The notes: generated by a model not told the origin, from the letters alone. Counted from the first letter of the stretch, positions 36,804 through 48,694 are shown. The stretch: 64,000 bases of DNA from Paramecium pentaurelia (GCA_905183005.1 CAJJDO010000087.1:326136-390135), one strand, 5' to 3'. A program made the numbers and translations.

Positions 36804-37921
36804 TCAATCACACCATTAAATTCTTTTACCATTTATCCATTATCCCTTCCTCTTTCCTTATTAACTATTAGTATACTCTCCGATACCATGTTATTTGCCC
36901 AATTCCCATTATCCAGAATATTATCGAGAATCAGCTAACTAAATTTCTAATACGATTACGCCATATTAATGTTCCAAACCCATTTTTTTTATCATTCTTA
37001 TATTCTCCTTCATAAATGGTACCATCAGCCCATGTCATCTTACCCTTTCCATCCATTTAATCATTTAACCATTCACCTACATATTTTCTGCCATCATGCC
37101 AAATATATGTACTATAATATATATAAAGTTACAAAATACCCTTATCCATTAAATTAATTATTTTTAAACAAACCTTCATAAACAGAACTATCAGGAAATT
37201 TAAAAACACCAAATCCTTCATGCTTACCTAATTTAAATTAACCTGTATATCTAGATTAATCAGAGAACAATTCAAAACCCTATCCATTTTATAAATTTTC
37301 AAACCAATCCCCTTTGTACATGGCACCATCACTATGATAATACTCACCATATCCATGATGTTGATCATCAGACCATTCTCCTATATAATAATCTCCATCA
37401 GCGTATATTATTCTTCCCTTTCCATTAGCCATTCCTCTAGAAAATTAACCTTCATAAATTGATCCATTTTTCATGATTTAAACTCCTTTTTATTAAATAA
37501 CTGTATTTTACCTTTCCCTTATTTTTTACCTTCTAACCATCCTCCTTAATATAAACTCCCATTATTTAATTCATACACTCCGTAAAAATAAGTTTCTAAT
37601 TCTTCTACTTCATATGGGCCCAATCTATCTTATAAATCCTTCATAAAAAATATATTGTACTTTGACTTTTAATGAGGATGTCTAGAACAATTAAGATGTC
37701 AATCGAGCTTCCTTAATATCTGGTCGATGAATTTCTAAAATCAAAGAATCTTCCATTTATCTAGTTTTTGTTTATGATAAATTCTCCTCTAAATCTCCTT
37801 GTATCAAAGGTTCATCTGGAAGAGCTGCTATATCTCTAATGGTTTCAATTTTGCTTGTAAATGTCAGTGGAGGTGCTTCACTTAGAATTGTTATTTATTC
37901 AGAACATACACATTGTCCCAT
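36804..37921 (-). CDS. MORN-repeat protein with N-terminal acylation motif
   Basis: 336 residues after removing introns of 28, 26, 28 and 25 nt. ATG 37921 gives MGQCVCSEQ: Gly2 fits N-myristoylation, and Cys4 and Cys6 fit palmitoylation, so the protein is likely anchored at the plasma membrane or alveolar cortex. A polar linker of about 100 residues precedes at least eight MORN repeats, for example ENGSIYEGQFSRGMANGKG-like, YYIGEWSDDQHHGYGEY, KYVGEWLNDQMDGKGKM and IYEGEYKNDKKNGFGTLIW. MORN repeats bind membranes or other proteins and are common in the cortex of alveolates. No kinase or other domain is fused. TGA stop 36804-36806. Confidence 0.93.
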
Positions 37922-37958
37922 TATTGATTTATTTTATAAGAATATAACAATTAATTTT

Positions 37959-39845
37959 TCATTATTTTCTTCTCAAATTGGCGTTTGTCTTAACTTCTTA
38001 TTCCATAAAATGTAAAATTCTTAATTCTAAGTTCTAGTTCTTTTTTACTTATTAATCTAATGCTTATTTAATATTCTATAATTCATCTATTTTTACTTAA
38101 TAATCCTTCTCCTTTCTTTGAATAATTTAATCTATTTTAAAAAATAAAAATAATACTTAATTGATTCATTTTCCATTGCAACTCCTATATTTCTAAAGAA
38201 TTATTATTATAATTATTAATATGTTCTAATTGTCTTTTATAATTGTCCATTTCTAATTAATTTTAGCTCATCTATGATTCTAATTATCTAAATATTTTAA
38301 ATAGATTACCTTGATTTTGATTCATAATGTAATAACATTTATTCATAGTCTTTTATTTTATCATTTAAATTCTAAATTTAAGTTTCAAATAATGCCTTTT
38401 CTGCATTTGATAACATATTATGACTATCTTCTTAAATTTGTCTTTATTCTAACCTATCTCTCATTTCAGATATCTCCTGCCATAATAATTAGTATCTTGA
38501 ATTTGTTTGTGATAATTCATTTTATTATGATTAAACCTATTAAAGATAAGTATTCTAATTATTAAATAAGAATATACTTCTGATTAATCTTTTTGTATTG
38601 ATAATATACTAATTTATTCCTTTAATTAAGATACAGTGTTATTGAGAGAATTAATGGTCTAATAATTTTGATTTTTCTCTTACCTAATTTATTTTATATC
38701 TGTTTCTAATTAGTTAATATATATTATATATTCAGCCTTTTGAGATTAGTCTTGTAATTGTTTCTCAAGACTTTATATTTTTTGATTTAGAAGGTCATTC
38801 TCTTATTGAAGTGAATCTTTCTAATTCAAGAAGCTTTCTGATTTTATTTCCAAAGAAGCTATAGTTTCCTTCAATTATTAAAATGTTTAATGATCTAACT
38901 AAGTATGTTATAATTATTATCTGAGATTGTCATTGCTTATTTAAAGTGTCAATAATTTAATTTCTGATTATTCTAATTTATAACTAAGTTCTCTTTAAGT
39001 ATAATTATTTTTTGTATTTGATGAATTTGGATAAGTGTTGATATGTATATTATGGTTAATATTTGGATTCATGTTCTCTTTATTTAATCTATTTTATGAA
39101 GACATCAACAAATCTTAATATCTTCTGTCTGATTCTGATATTTGTTATATTAGTTATTTATTCTCTTCTCGTTAATAATTAATTTAATGATTCAATTTTG
39201 AATTATCATTAACTAATACAGTTATTTTTTATTGCAATTATTCCATTATTAATTTCAACTTATCATATTCAGAATTGCTTTGTAATGAATTTAATTTATG
39301 TTTAACCTGAGTATTTTCATCAACTAATGAAATAGACAATTAAGCAGATGATTTTATTACTTAAATGACTTGATCAAATTGACTTTAAATAACTTTATCA
39401 AATGATTTCTTAAGATCTTCTAACTAACAAATAGCAAATCTTAATTAATCCTTTAAAATTTCAAAATTATTTATTTTCATTCCTTTTGGTATTGTGTTAC
39501 CTTTTTTATCAAAATTACTTTCTTGTGTATAATTCAAGGTTGTATTAAAACTAGTAGAATCTAATAATTTATTAGGTTGGGTTTTATTTGGCATTAAGGT
39601 AGCAGTAGATCCAGATTTTCCTCTTACTTAATAGAATGAACTCCTTTAACTTTGATTGACTGTTAAATCCTTTATAGGTGATAGTTGATCTATTATGCTC
39701 CTTTGATATCAATAATGTTATATTACATTCTCAATTTCTAACAACTCATATAATTGGGATTGTTATGTAATTTCTGAGGTGGTGTAACACTAGATTAGCG
39801 TACTTAATATATTGTAGCGGGTTTTTGAGTGAGTTACATACTCAT
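37959..39845 (-). CDS. Long coiled-coil protein, 596 residues
   Basis: ATG 39845 (MSMQLTQKPATIYQVRQSS). Introns of 26, 23, 22 and 25 nt restore one frame to TGA 37959-37961. The first 110 residues are Ser/Thr/Pro/Asn-rich (GKSGSTATLMPNKTQPNK). From about residue 120 on, heptad-rich segments run nearly to the end: ILKDQLRFAICQLEDLKKS, LNHQINYQREENKQLIQQI, LEKQLQDQSQKAEYIIYIN and ELRILHFMEQEVKTNANL. No motor, kinase or membrane motif. It is probably a structural or basal body protein, which is inference. Its stop lies 38 bp from the MORN gene start on the same strand. Confidence 0.85.
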
Positions 39846-39907
39846 TTTGCTGTTATAAATATTTGAATTATTAAATTTATATTTTTTTTATGAAAATGAA
39901 AACAAGA

Positions 39908-41002
39908 TCAAGCTTGGTTGGCAAGTCTTTGGTTTCTTTCGTGGTTTTCATCTTCAACTTGATTGAATCTGGCTTCAACCATCTCTTCTAATTGAGCAAC
40001 TAATTAGATTTCATTTCTTCTGGCTTAAGTGGCATAATTGTATTCATTGGCGAAAGTTGAGCATAAGGCTTAGGCTTAATCCCAAAGTTATTGGTTTCTT
40101 TAGAGTTTTCCTGAGGCAGTTTATGCAATAGCTGATTGAGTTCCGATTTATTAGTTCAATGAATCAAGTTTATTTTAAAGTCTTTCGTTTTAGGCTTCAA
40201 GTCTAGCAAGGGTTTATCCAATTCTATCCTTTTAGTCATTGAAAGCAGCAACTGAAACAGCGTTTGATTCAGTGAAATCATTGTATGCTTCTTGGATGTT
40301 ACCTCTCAAGGTTTCCAAAAGTTAAGCAACTCTTTCAAGAGCTGATTCATCGAGTTATCCTTCTTAGGCAGCCAATTAAGAAAAGGCATAAAAGACTGGG
40401 GCAAACTTGGCAGTTTCCTTGATGTTGAAGGCTGTTTAGAGCATGCTCTTTGAAACTCTGCTGATTTCAGCAAATGATCCTGATCCACTGTAGATGGTAG
40501 CTAAGATATCGGATGCTTCATCAATAGCATGGAGAGCATCTTCATAATCTCTTCCTCTTCTCTTGAAGTATCCAGCTTCAGTTTCTGCAGCACTCAAAAC
40601 ACTGTTTAAGTGTTCTTAAGCTGAGAAGTATTATTATTAGTTAACTTCTTATTAGTTGGTGGCTCTGATTTTTGAGGTTTAAGCAACATTTAAGGCAGCA
40701 GTTGAATCTCTGAGGACATTGCTGGCATCAGTGACTTCAGCTCTTCTGAAAGCATCTTCAGATTCACATTCTGTGACTTAGATATTGTAAATTTCATCAT
40801 GATTAACTTATTCTGTGTTAACAGCATCTCTGAAATCTCTCAATACGTTCAAAATAGCATCAAGTGGTGATTTGTTCTTTAATTTGGCTTCAACTTCAGC
40901 CATAACTGCTGTCATTGATCTCTTCTTGGAGTAATCCAAGTTGAATTTTGTTGTAGCGCTGGCAACGGCTAAAATGACCAATAAGCACAAAGCAAGTCTC
41001 AT
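39908..41002 (-). CDS. Trichocyst matrix protein (complete)
   Basis: Secretory-granule core protein, 364 residues, intronless. The start at 41002 (MRLALCLLVILAVASA) is chosen over an upstream in-frame ATG at 41038 because it directly opens a signal peptide with a good cleavage site. The rest matches the tmp family: SMTAVMAEVEAKLKNKSPLD, then LRDFRDAVNTEQVNHDEIY, Ala/Gln-rich helices, GYFKRRGRDYEDALHAIDEAS-like block, and the end NQLEEMVEARFNQVEDENH-like region. Third codon positions use more G and C (GCC, ATC, AAC) than neighbours, which suggests high expression. Processing into two mature chains is known for the family. Paralogue of the truncated gene at 1-1038. Confidence 0.95.
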
Positions 41003-41555
41003 TGTAATAATAATATTTTTTCTTATTTTTTCCGACACTTTTAACGTGAAATGTCAAAAACGGATTATTTAATTAAAAAACAACTAACTATAAACATTTA
41101 TCATTTTATTCTCTCATCAGACACTTGACCAACTCTCTTTTGTCCAAGCTCCAATATCAAATTGTTTATCAATTTTCTAAGGTTATACACTCTTATTTCT
41201 TGTTCTTAAATTAATATTGCGTAATTCATTGTTAACATTCTGTTTACACATTATAGAACAATTTCTAATCTTCATAAATGTTATTTCATTTTTATTTTCT
41301 CTTAAATTTTTAATCCCACATTTATTTCCACAATCGATTATCATTCTTTTTAATTTCCGATCATACCCTTAGTTGGTCCTTTTTACCATATCTTACATTT
41401 TTAATTTATTCAATTATCTATTTTGACAGAAAAAGGAACTGATATCACAATCATCAGAAAATAAATTAAGAATTGGATTTTGTTTAAACATTTAAATATG
41501 GTAAAATATTTATTAATCATATTATTTAATAATATTATATAACACGAATAAAAAA
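41003..41555. other. Upstream region of the trichocyst gene and 3' flank of the SNARE gene
   Basis: About 550 bases, AT-rich. The first 50 bases, next to the trichocyst ATG, hold runs of A/T and CGGATTATTTA. No coding frame seen. Confidence 0.5.
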
Positions 41556-42137
41556 TCATTTAACAAACATTAATCCAACAATTAAAATTAAAATACATAT
41601 TATTACAATCCTATAACCTATTTTAGTCTTTAAGGATTATTAAGCTTTAACTAATTCTTATGATGCTTTTTAAGTTTTGTTTTCTGCATAAGTATAATTG
41701 TCTTCAATTGTGAACATTTGATCAACTTATTAGGTAGCTACCTCATGTATTTTTTCATAGATGCTTTTGACTGTTTCCATACTCTTATGTACATTTTATA
41801 ATCTCTGTTTTCTTTATGTTACATTATCTTCAAATAATTATACTTCAACTTAATGATTATCATGCAATAAACTAGTATCTTCATCTACATTATTATATTC
41901 CATTTCTTGTAATCTCTTATTTTATTGTGAATAATATTTCATTAATTTCATAATCTAATTCTCATCACCTTTTTTTATGCGTTTTTATATTTCTTTTTTA
42001 ATATTTTCTGACATCTATTTGCATTTAATTAAATATTCAGATCGATGATTTCCTTCTACTTCTTCATCTAGGATATTTCGAAATTTTTCAATATCATTTT
42101 TTAATTTATCATCTTCATCTTAATTATCTTAATACAT
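41556..42137 (-). CDS. Syntaxin-like Q-SNARE
   Basis: Tail-anchored SNARE for membrane fusion. ATG 42137 (MYQDNQDEDDKLKNDIEKF) to TGA 41556-41558 gives 193 residues without introns. The SNARE helix reads VHKSMETVKSIYEKIHEVATQQVDQMFTIEDN (written in two parts: VHKSMETVKSIYEKIHEV, ATQQVDQMFTIEDNYTYA), with Gln in the ionic zero layer, so a Q-SNARE of Qa or Qa-like type. A C-terminal anchor IGYRIVIICILILIVGLMF ends the chain two residues before the stop. The N-terminal part is shorter than a typical Habc domain of about 280-residue syntaxins. An upstream exon might be missed, though only 158 bp separate it from the next gene. Confidence 0.83.
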
Positions 42138-42295
42138 TTAATATATAAATCATAATAAATAATATTCTTTTATCTTAAAATTAAAATATTAACACGTATT
42201 AGATAATTCGACTAATATTTATTTATTTTATTCAACTCTATAACAAAATTAAGATGTCATTCAATATTTTTTTCACTTTTTATTATTTTTCAATT

Positions 42296-43039
42296 TCAAA
42301 TTTTTCTAATTGTTATTTCACATTAAGAAATTTAATAATTAAATTGATAGTTCGAACTATTAAATTCACTCCTTGTAAAATTACTTTGAAAATATTACTT
42401 TTTTCTATTAAATTTTAATTTTTTAACTTCTTCTATTTTTTTTTTTTATTTTTATGTTAAAGTTTCATTATTAATCTATGTCAACTTATGGTATTTTTTT
42501 TTCTTTTGTTCTATTAGAACTATCTAAATATATATATATAAGGTTCTAATTATTTGCAATTTTTAGTTCCGTTTCATTAAATTTATTTAATCGCTATCTA
42601 AAATTAACTAAACTTTAAGACTTTCTTTGAAACCCATAATCCAAGCTGTTATTTTACTTTCTTAAAAAAACTCATATACTGCAAACCATTATTGAACTAA
42701 ATCTAAATGATTAGGCTTTGCTAATAGTTATTTATTTTTATTAAAATTTATCTGGAATCTACTGGTGCATATCGGTTTTTTTGTTAATGCTGATTTGATG
42801 TGAGTTATTTTTTCTATGAAAGAAATTTTTCTAGTTTTCCAATTTAAATACTTCTTCTTCCAGTTACTTATTAATTCATTTAATTAAATTTCTTCTATTT
42901 CAATCTCTAGCTTTTCCAATTTTTTGTATAATCTGTTAATTCTTATGGGAATATCAATCTTAAAATTTTTATTTTGCTTTTTGCATTTTTTTTCATATTT
43001 TACCAAATCTTTTTACCTAAAATTTAATTTAAATATCAT
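42296..43039 (-). CDS. Unknown basic protein, 247 residues
   Basis: Intronless frame from ATG 43039 (MIFKLNFRQKDLVKYEKK) to TGA 42296-42298. A helical, charged N-terminal half (KKLEKLEIEIEEIQLNELIS, then YLNWKTRKISFIEKITHIKSA) leads to a more globular segment: KPNHLDLVQQWFAVYEFFQ, then ITAWIMGFKESLKVQLILD. The C-terminal 80 residues are Lys/Gln/Asn-rich. Trp-containing conserved-looking segments support coding, but I know no family for it. No signal peptide or membrane helix. The first exon may lie further upstream. Confidence 0.55.
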
Positions 43040-43630
43040 CTTAACATCTATCAAGACATTTTGAAGTCTTAAGCCTGTAAATAAATTATTCTTTAAATAT
43101 ATTTTACATAAAAAAATTAATTATAACATAAATTGCACTATATACATTGATTTATGTTATAAAGCACTTATAAGTATTTGATACAATAATCTTATTCATT
43201 TTAAGGAAACAAAATCATTAAATATAATATTAATTTATAGATTACTTTTTAATAAACAACCTGAAAATAAAATATATATGAAAATCATAAATTTTATTCT
43301 CTCATTTAGGTTTCTATTACTTTAATTTAATTTTACACTCTATATATTTATAATATAGGATTGAAATTGGTAACTTGTCTTGAAATTAGAATTTAATTTT
43401 TTTAAATAAATTTTATCTATTTAATAAAAAAATAAATAGAAATACAAAAAATTATTCTTCTGCTTCAAAATGGCAACAATTTTTTTTTTAATAGATAATG
43501 CTAATTGCAGTGAGTATTGATAATATTAGACATATGCCAGTAATGTATTGATGTCTGTCAATAAAATAATTAGAATACGATAAATTATTCCATTTAATTA
43601 ATAAATAAAAATTAAATTATTATAATAGAA
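43040..43630. other. AT-rich intergenic region
   Basis: About 590 bases with long A and T runs between the unknown basic protein and the GST stop. No frame or RNA gene I can support. Confidence 0.55.
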
Positions 43631-45109
43631 TCAACAACATCCTCTCTTTTTTTAAGTTGTTATTATTTACTTATTAAATTAATTAAAATTATTATGTTAA
43701 TTACTGCTTATTGTTGATAAATATTCTTTATTAGACTACTTCACATACTCATTATCTATAATATTGGTTATATATTTTTAGATTTGAGGTACCTAATTAA
43801 AATCATAATTTATCATAACTAAAAATAAAATTTCATTAACAGCACTAAAATAATTAGATAAATTAATACCTCAAATCTGCAATTGAAATGGTTTTATGAT
43901 TATAGATGTATTTATATTTTCCTTCATTTAGAAAGATTTTAACAAAAAATTATAACAATTTATCTATATTTAGTTATTTTTCTTTTAATTCTTGTTCATT
44001 CAAAATCTTTTATGAATTCAGAACATAATCTGTGATTTATTTCATTTCATTCAGATGAAAATCAAGATAATTATCAATTAATGCCTTAAGTCTTAAATTC
44101 TCTTAAGGATAAAAGTCAAATAGCCTATATTATTCGCAAATGTATTTTAAAATAGCATGACTTTCAAAAAGTGTAAAGGTGCCTTATTTAATTGAGGGAA
44201 CTGTTTGATTGGGATTAATTTTAGTATATTAATCAGATTTGTTTTCGGATTTCAGAATGTCTATAACTTTTTCATCAAAATCAATTTAAGCCAATAATAA
44301 TAATGATCTTACAGCTCTTGATGGTGATGAAAGTGGATGAAAATATAGAGTAATTTGTTCTTATTTAAGTTATTTAGTCAATATTGATTAAATGAACTGA
44401 TTTTTATATTTTTATTTCTATATTAAATTAAAATAATCCTTATGTGATTGATATAAATCTGTAATTTTAAACATTCTCCAAATATATTGTTCTAATACGG
44501 GAAACTTCTCAAAATCAAAATTGCAAATAAATAATGAAGTCAAATCACAGACTGCTCTTCAAAATTATAAAATTGATTACCTAATATCTGCAAGAGTAAA
44601 GTTGGGTTAATCAAAAACATAATTATATTGTCCATTGTTTAAGAATGTTTTGATAAAAAAATGCATAACTTCTTCTACATCTACTAATCTTGAAACTCTA
44701 TTTTCAGGAACTTTGTTTCCTATCAATAATGGTTACAAATAACATTCTTTAGAGTAATCTAAAAGTTTAGTAAATTCATTTTAATGCCAATCTAAATACG
44801 AATCTATTAAAGCTCTTTGTTATAATGTCTTATAATAATAATATTTTTTACATTAGGATATAATTTGAAATCGGGTTTATTTATACAAATGTATTTCATT
44901 ATAGCATGGCTTTCAAATAAACTGAAAAATCCTTCAGTAATTGCAGGGACGGTTTGATTAGGATTGATATTAGTAAAAGCCTGCTTGAGATTTTCTCCCT
45001 TTAAAACATCTATAATTTTTTCATTGAAGTCAGACTTAGTTAACAATAAGACTGTCTTAACAGATAAACATCTATGAGAATAAGGATTAAAATAAAGTGT
45101 TATAGACAT
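43631..45109 (-). CDS. Tandem two-domain glutathione S-transferase with C-terminal Cys-Cys
   Basis: One uninterrupted gene encodes two complete theta-like GST units, 468 residues. Unit 1 (from ATG 45109) has the thioredoxin-fold start SITLYFNPYSHRCLSVKTV, the glutathione-site cis-Pro block INPNQTVPAITEG and FESHAIMKYICI. Unit 2, from about residue 235, repeats it: QITLYFHPLSSPSRAVRSLL, INPNQTVPSIKQG and FESHAILKYICE. Each is followed by a helical C-terminal domain with a matching intron after ADI(R)/ADL(S). Introns: 44829-44851, 44557-44580 and 43845-43869. No TGA lies between units. The chain ends TTQKKRGCC, a Rab-like dicysteine end that could be geranylgeranylated. Expected to conjugate glutathione; lipid attachment is inference. 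Confidence 0.93.
43780..43878. repeat. 12-bp inverted repeat spanning the last GST 5' splice site
   Basis: AGATTTGAGGTA (43780-43791) and TACCTCAAATCT (43867-43878) are perfect complements 75 bases apart. In the minus-strand transcript the first-read arm carries the exon-intron junction GATTTGAG|GTA of the 25-nt intron, and the second arm lies in the last exon. A hairpin would cover the 5' splice site. Confidence 0.55.
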
Positions 45110-45183
45110 TGATTATTAAATTAAATATTATATAGTTCTTAAACAATGAACTTAAATAGTTAAAAATATATAATATATTAATA

Positions 45184-46157
45184 ATGAAATATTAATCATT
45201 GAGTAATGATATTAGGAGAGTAAAGCTAATTGAAAAGAATAAGGAAGATTAGTTGAATAAGCTAATAAACAATATTGGATAAGAAATCTAATAAAAGTAA
45301 CCATTTTCATTATATAATTAGCATAGATGATCCGTATAAATATTTAATCAAAAGAAATTATTCAATTGAAGATAGAACTATAAAAAAAAGAGACAATGTT
45401 TAATAACGCAGACCATAAGGGAGTATGTCCATTGCTGAAATTTGGACAAAGAAGATGAAAAAGTAATGTGATAAAATTTTAGAGGAGATGAAAAAAAAAT
45501 AAAATAAATAAATGTAAATCTAATCAATAAATAGACTCGATTTATCAAAATAATAATCAATAGATAATAGATAGATAGAAGAATCTATATAATGTATAAA
45601 ATTATTTTATATATGTTAGCCCCATAAAATGCAAGTGTTATTATAGAATAGTTGGGACTTAAAGCTTTAATGGGTAAATCTAAATACAAAAATAAAAACA
45701 AATAAATTGTTTAGTCCCCACAACAAAAATCACTATCTTAATCTTAAATTGTGAATCAATCAATTGAACCTATCAGAAATAGATTTGCTTCCAATTTTAA
45801 TTTTGAGCCTATCCAATATTCTCCTATTAAACAATATCATCATAACAGTTAAAGTACCAGTAGTAGTACAAAAAATTTGTATAATGTAATAATATTAGTA
45901 ATAGAATCAATAGCAACTTTAGAAAGTACAGTATTAATAATGAAATTAAAAGAGAAGTTAATAAATGCATAAATGAATGCGATTCATTAATTCAAAATTA
46001 TAAAGATGTTGATAAGTATAAATGAATAATTAAATTTTATAGAAAGTTGAGATAGCCATAGAAAAGCCGTTTAGATATATTTGTTGAAAAATAGAGGAAA
46101 GAAGCATTAGAAGAGCTAATATTTATTGAAAGAAATAAACCTAAAAAAATATATTGA
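45184..46157 (+). CDS. Unknown basic polar protein, 291 residues
   Basis: ATG 45184 (MKYQSLSNDIRRVKLIEKN). Four introns of 25, 26, 20 and 27 nt give one frame to TGA 46155-46157. Charged helical segments such as AEIWTKKMKKQCDKILEEMKKK and EIKREVNKCINECDSLIQN flank a Ser/Asn/Gln-rich middle (SPIKQYHHNSQSTSSST). The end is LDIFVEKQRKEALEELIFIERN. Composition suggests a cytoskeleton-associated protein. No domain recognised. It diverges from the GST gene with 74 bp between start codons. Confidence 0.7.
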
Positions 46158-46824
46158 TCTATATTTTCATATTTAATTTTCCATTAATTTATATGATTCA
46201 TTTTTTAGGAAAAAATGGATAATCCATTGAATTACTCTATTAAAGTAAATTAAATTAACTTTAGTAACAACAACTATTTACATTTTAAGTGATAATTATG
46301 ATATGCTAATTAGATAAGATTACTCCCTGTTGATTAATATTATATTTAAAAAATCTGAATTTTAATATTGTTATTTATTGCATTCTATATACTTTAATAT
46401 GTTTTAAGACTATTAAAATCATTTGATATCTTTAAAATAATTAAACATATAAATTTTCAAATGAGTACCAAATAAAGCTTTTAATGAAAAGGATAAGAAC
46501 TATTCCTCATATAATCGATTTTTATAGAAAAACAAGAAAATTGAACTTAAAATTTATCAACAGGTAATTATTTATAGATAATATTTATCGCTTGATTCAA
46601 TTTCATAATTATTGTATTTCAAATAAGATTTTAGGAGATATGTAATAACATTAAAATAAAGAGAGAAAATTATATGTTTATTTTTGCTGATTATATCATA
46701 ATATATTTTTGGAAAGAAAAGAATAAACATTTTTTAAATAAATTCTCTTCTATGTTTAATTTTTATATTTACATTAAATATGACATATTAAAAATAAATG
46801 TATTCAATAGGATTGATGTTGCTA
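46158..46824. other. AT-rich intergenic region
   Basis: About 670 bases. A 63-codon plus frame beginning at 46674 runs through the start of the next gene in another frame and looks like chance. No other signal. Confidence 0.5.
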
Positions 46825-47959
46825 ATGGCAAATTTGGTATTAGGGTAAGATTTTACTGCTCTTGATAATTATGTGGAATTATAAATATATTAGAAAAGAT
46901 TTCCAGGAGCAGTCATTGGTATATAAGATGGAAATTATCAATATACTTTTAAATATGGAAGAACTGAATATCCAGGTGATCCAGAAGACTAAGCTCTTTT
47001 GAAAACATCAATTTTTGACTTAGCAAGTGTAAGTAAAGTTGTTGGATGCACTACAGCTGCAATGTTGCTTTGGGAATAAGGTTATAGATTAATTAATCAT
47101 TAGGCAAATTAAATATCGAAGAATCAGTTCAATATTATTTACCAGAATTTCCTCATCCCACAGTTAGAATAAGACATCTATTATTACATAATTCAGGTTT
47201 GCCACCTGATGCTCCTTTAGGAAATAGAATATGGACAAAGGAAGAAGTATTGGACTGGTTATACACAAAAAGTACTTTGTTATAAGCACCTGGTGAAAAA
47301 TATATCTATAGTGATCTGAGTATGGTTACATTGCAATAAGTAATCGAAAGAATTACTGAAACTACTTTGGATGTCTATTTAGATGATAATATTTTCAAAC
47401 CTCTAGGAATGCAATCAACTATGTTCAATCCTTCTGCTGATTTAAAGTATTATAAAATGATTAAATTAGATATCGTATACCTCCAACTTAAAGAGATGAA
47501 GTTGTTAGAAAAAGATTGATATGGGGAGAAGTACATGATCCAACTGCATATTATCTAGAAGGAGTATCTGGTAATGCAGGATTGTTTTCAACTGTCTACG
47601 ATCTTATCAAATTTATGTAGATGATGTTAGGAAAGACCTCATTGTTTAAATATGAAACATTACAATATTGGACTAAAGTTGAAGAAGGCTTACCTTATGC
47701 AAATAGCAGAGCATTAGGTTGGGATACTGTTCCAATTTAGACATACCCTCCATGTGGTAGTAAATTCTCTAAAAATTCATTTGGACACACTGGATATACA
47801 GGAACATCTGTATGGGCTGATAGAGATAAAGATCTCATTGTTGTTATCTTAACTAATAGAGTTTATCCAGATGATAAAACTAGTGTTGTTTAATTCAGAT
47901 ATGAAGCTACAAATCTAATAGTAGATATCCTACAAGACTAACATGAATTGACCTAATGA
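46825..47959 (+). CDS. Beta-lactamase-related serine hydrolase (class C/LACTB-type)
   Basis: Serine hydrolase of the penicillin-binding/beta-lactamase fold. In eukaryotes such proteins act as peptidases or esterases. 362 residues after removing two 23-nt introns. ATG 46825 (MANLVLGQDFTALDNYVE). The nucleophile motif SxxK is in FDLASVSKVVGCTTAAML, the second motif is YSD in KYIYSDLSMVTLQQVIE, and the third is HTG in FGHTGYTGTSVWAD, so all three catalytic motifs are present. The start PGAVIGIQDGNYQYTFKYG is the usual first strand pair. No signal peptide, so probably cytosolic. The first intron starts GTTATAG, less common than GTA here. Confidence 0.92.
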
Positions 47960-48013
47960 TATTACATTTATACAAAATAAAATTCATGTTCAATTTATAA
48001 TAAAAATAAAAAA

Positions 48014-48694
48014 ATGAATAATCCTTAAATTGACATATTCAAAACTCCATTTCGAAAGTTTAAACAAGACCTTTATTTGATAGATTAATGTAAAGTATGA
48101 TGAAAATCCCTACCAAACCTATTCCTTCATAAACTGTTTAATCATTTAACATAGCTTATCCTACTGCAGCTACTAATATTCAATTTAATCCACAACCAGG
48201 TCCTGGAACATACAATCCATCCAAGCCTAAAAGAAACAATAGAATTAAGTATCATTTAAAATATCCCCAGTTTTTCTGCCTCCTAAAGATAGCCTCTAAT
48301 TTCTAAATAAAATTCTAATTTAGGACCTGGCAGTTTTGAGCCAAAAAAAATATCAGCAACATCTGTTAAAATTGGAACGTCCATAAGACCGCCATTAGCT
48401 ATTCCTACTTCTGCTCCTTTACCTGGAAAATATGAATATTAATCGAAAATAATTGAAACTTAAGGTATTGTCTTCAAAGGAAGTTCCTATGACCCAATTA
48501 CAAAAGAAATTCATTCAAGGCCTGGCCCAGGAATATATAATCCAGAAAAAAAAAGTTCATCACCTCAATATCTTTTCCCTAAAGGTGAAAGGTATGATTT
48601 CACAAAACAAAAACGAGGGATTCCTGGACCGATTTACAAGATTGAAGAACAACCTTAAACACCTTCTTATTCATTTGGAAAATGCAAAAGATGA
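48014..48694 (+). CDS. STPGR-repeat protein (ODF3/SHIPPO/CIMAP-like)
   Basis: Proteins with repeated Pro-Gly-Pro-x-x-Tyr motifs associate with axonemal or flagellar microtubules. 210 residues after removing introns of 26 and 22 nt. ATG 48014 (MNNPQIDIFKTPFRK). Repeats seen in order: PQPGPGTYNPSK, LGPGSFEPKKI, LPGKYEYQSK, RPGPGIYNPEKK and IPGPIYKIEEQ, then the end TPSYSFGKCKR, itself a typical repeat-linked strand. Neighbouring cilium genes are scattered, not co-transcribed. TGA stop 48692-48694, only 72 bp from the convergent INO80C stop. Confidence 0.88.

Noticed and set aside
36969..38565. Plus-strand ORFs rich in His, Phe and Tyr
   Set aside because: They are antisense to the MORN-repeat gene (Gly/Trp/Asp-rich) and the coiled-coil gene, and have no start context or motifs.
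46674..46865. Plus-strand 63-codon ORF before the serine hydrolase
   Set aside because: Starts in A/T-rich intergenic DNA and overlaps the hydrolase start in another frame; composition is Phe/Ile/Tyr-rich without pattern.
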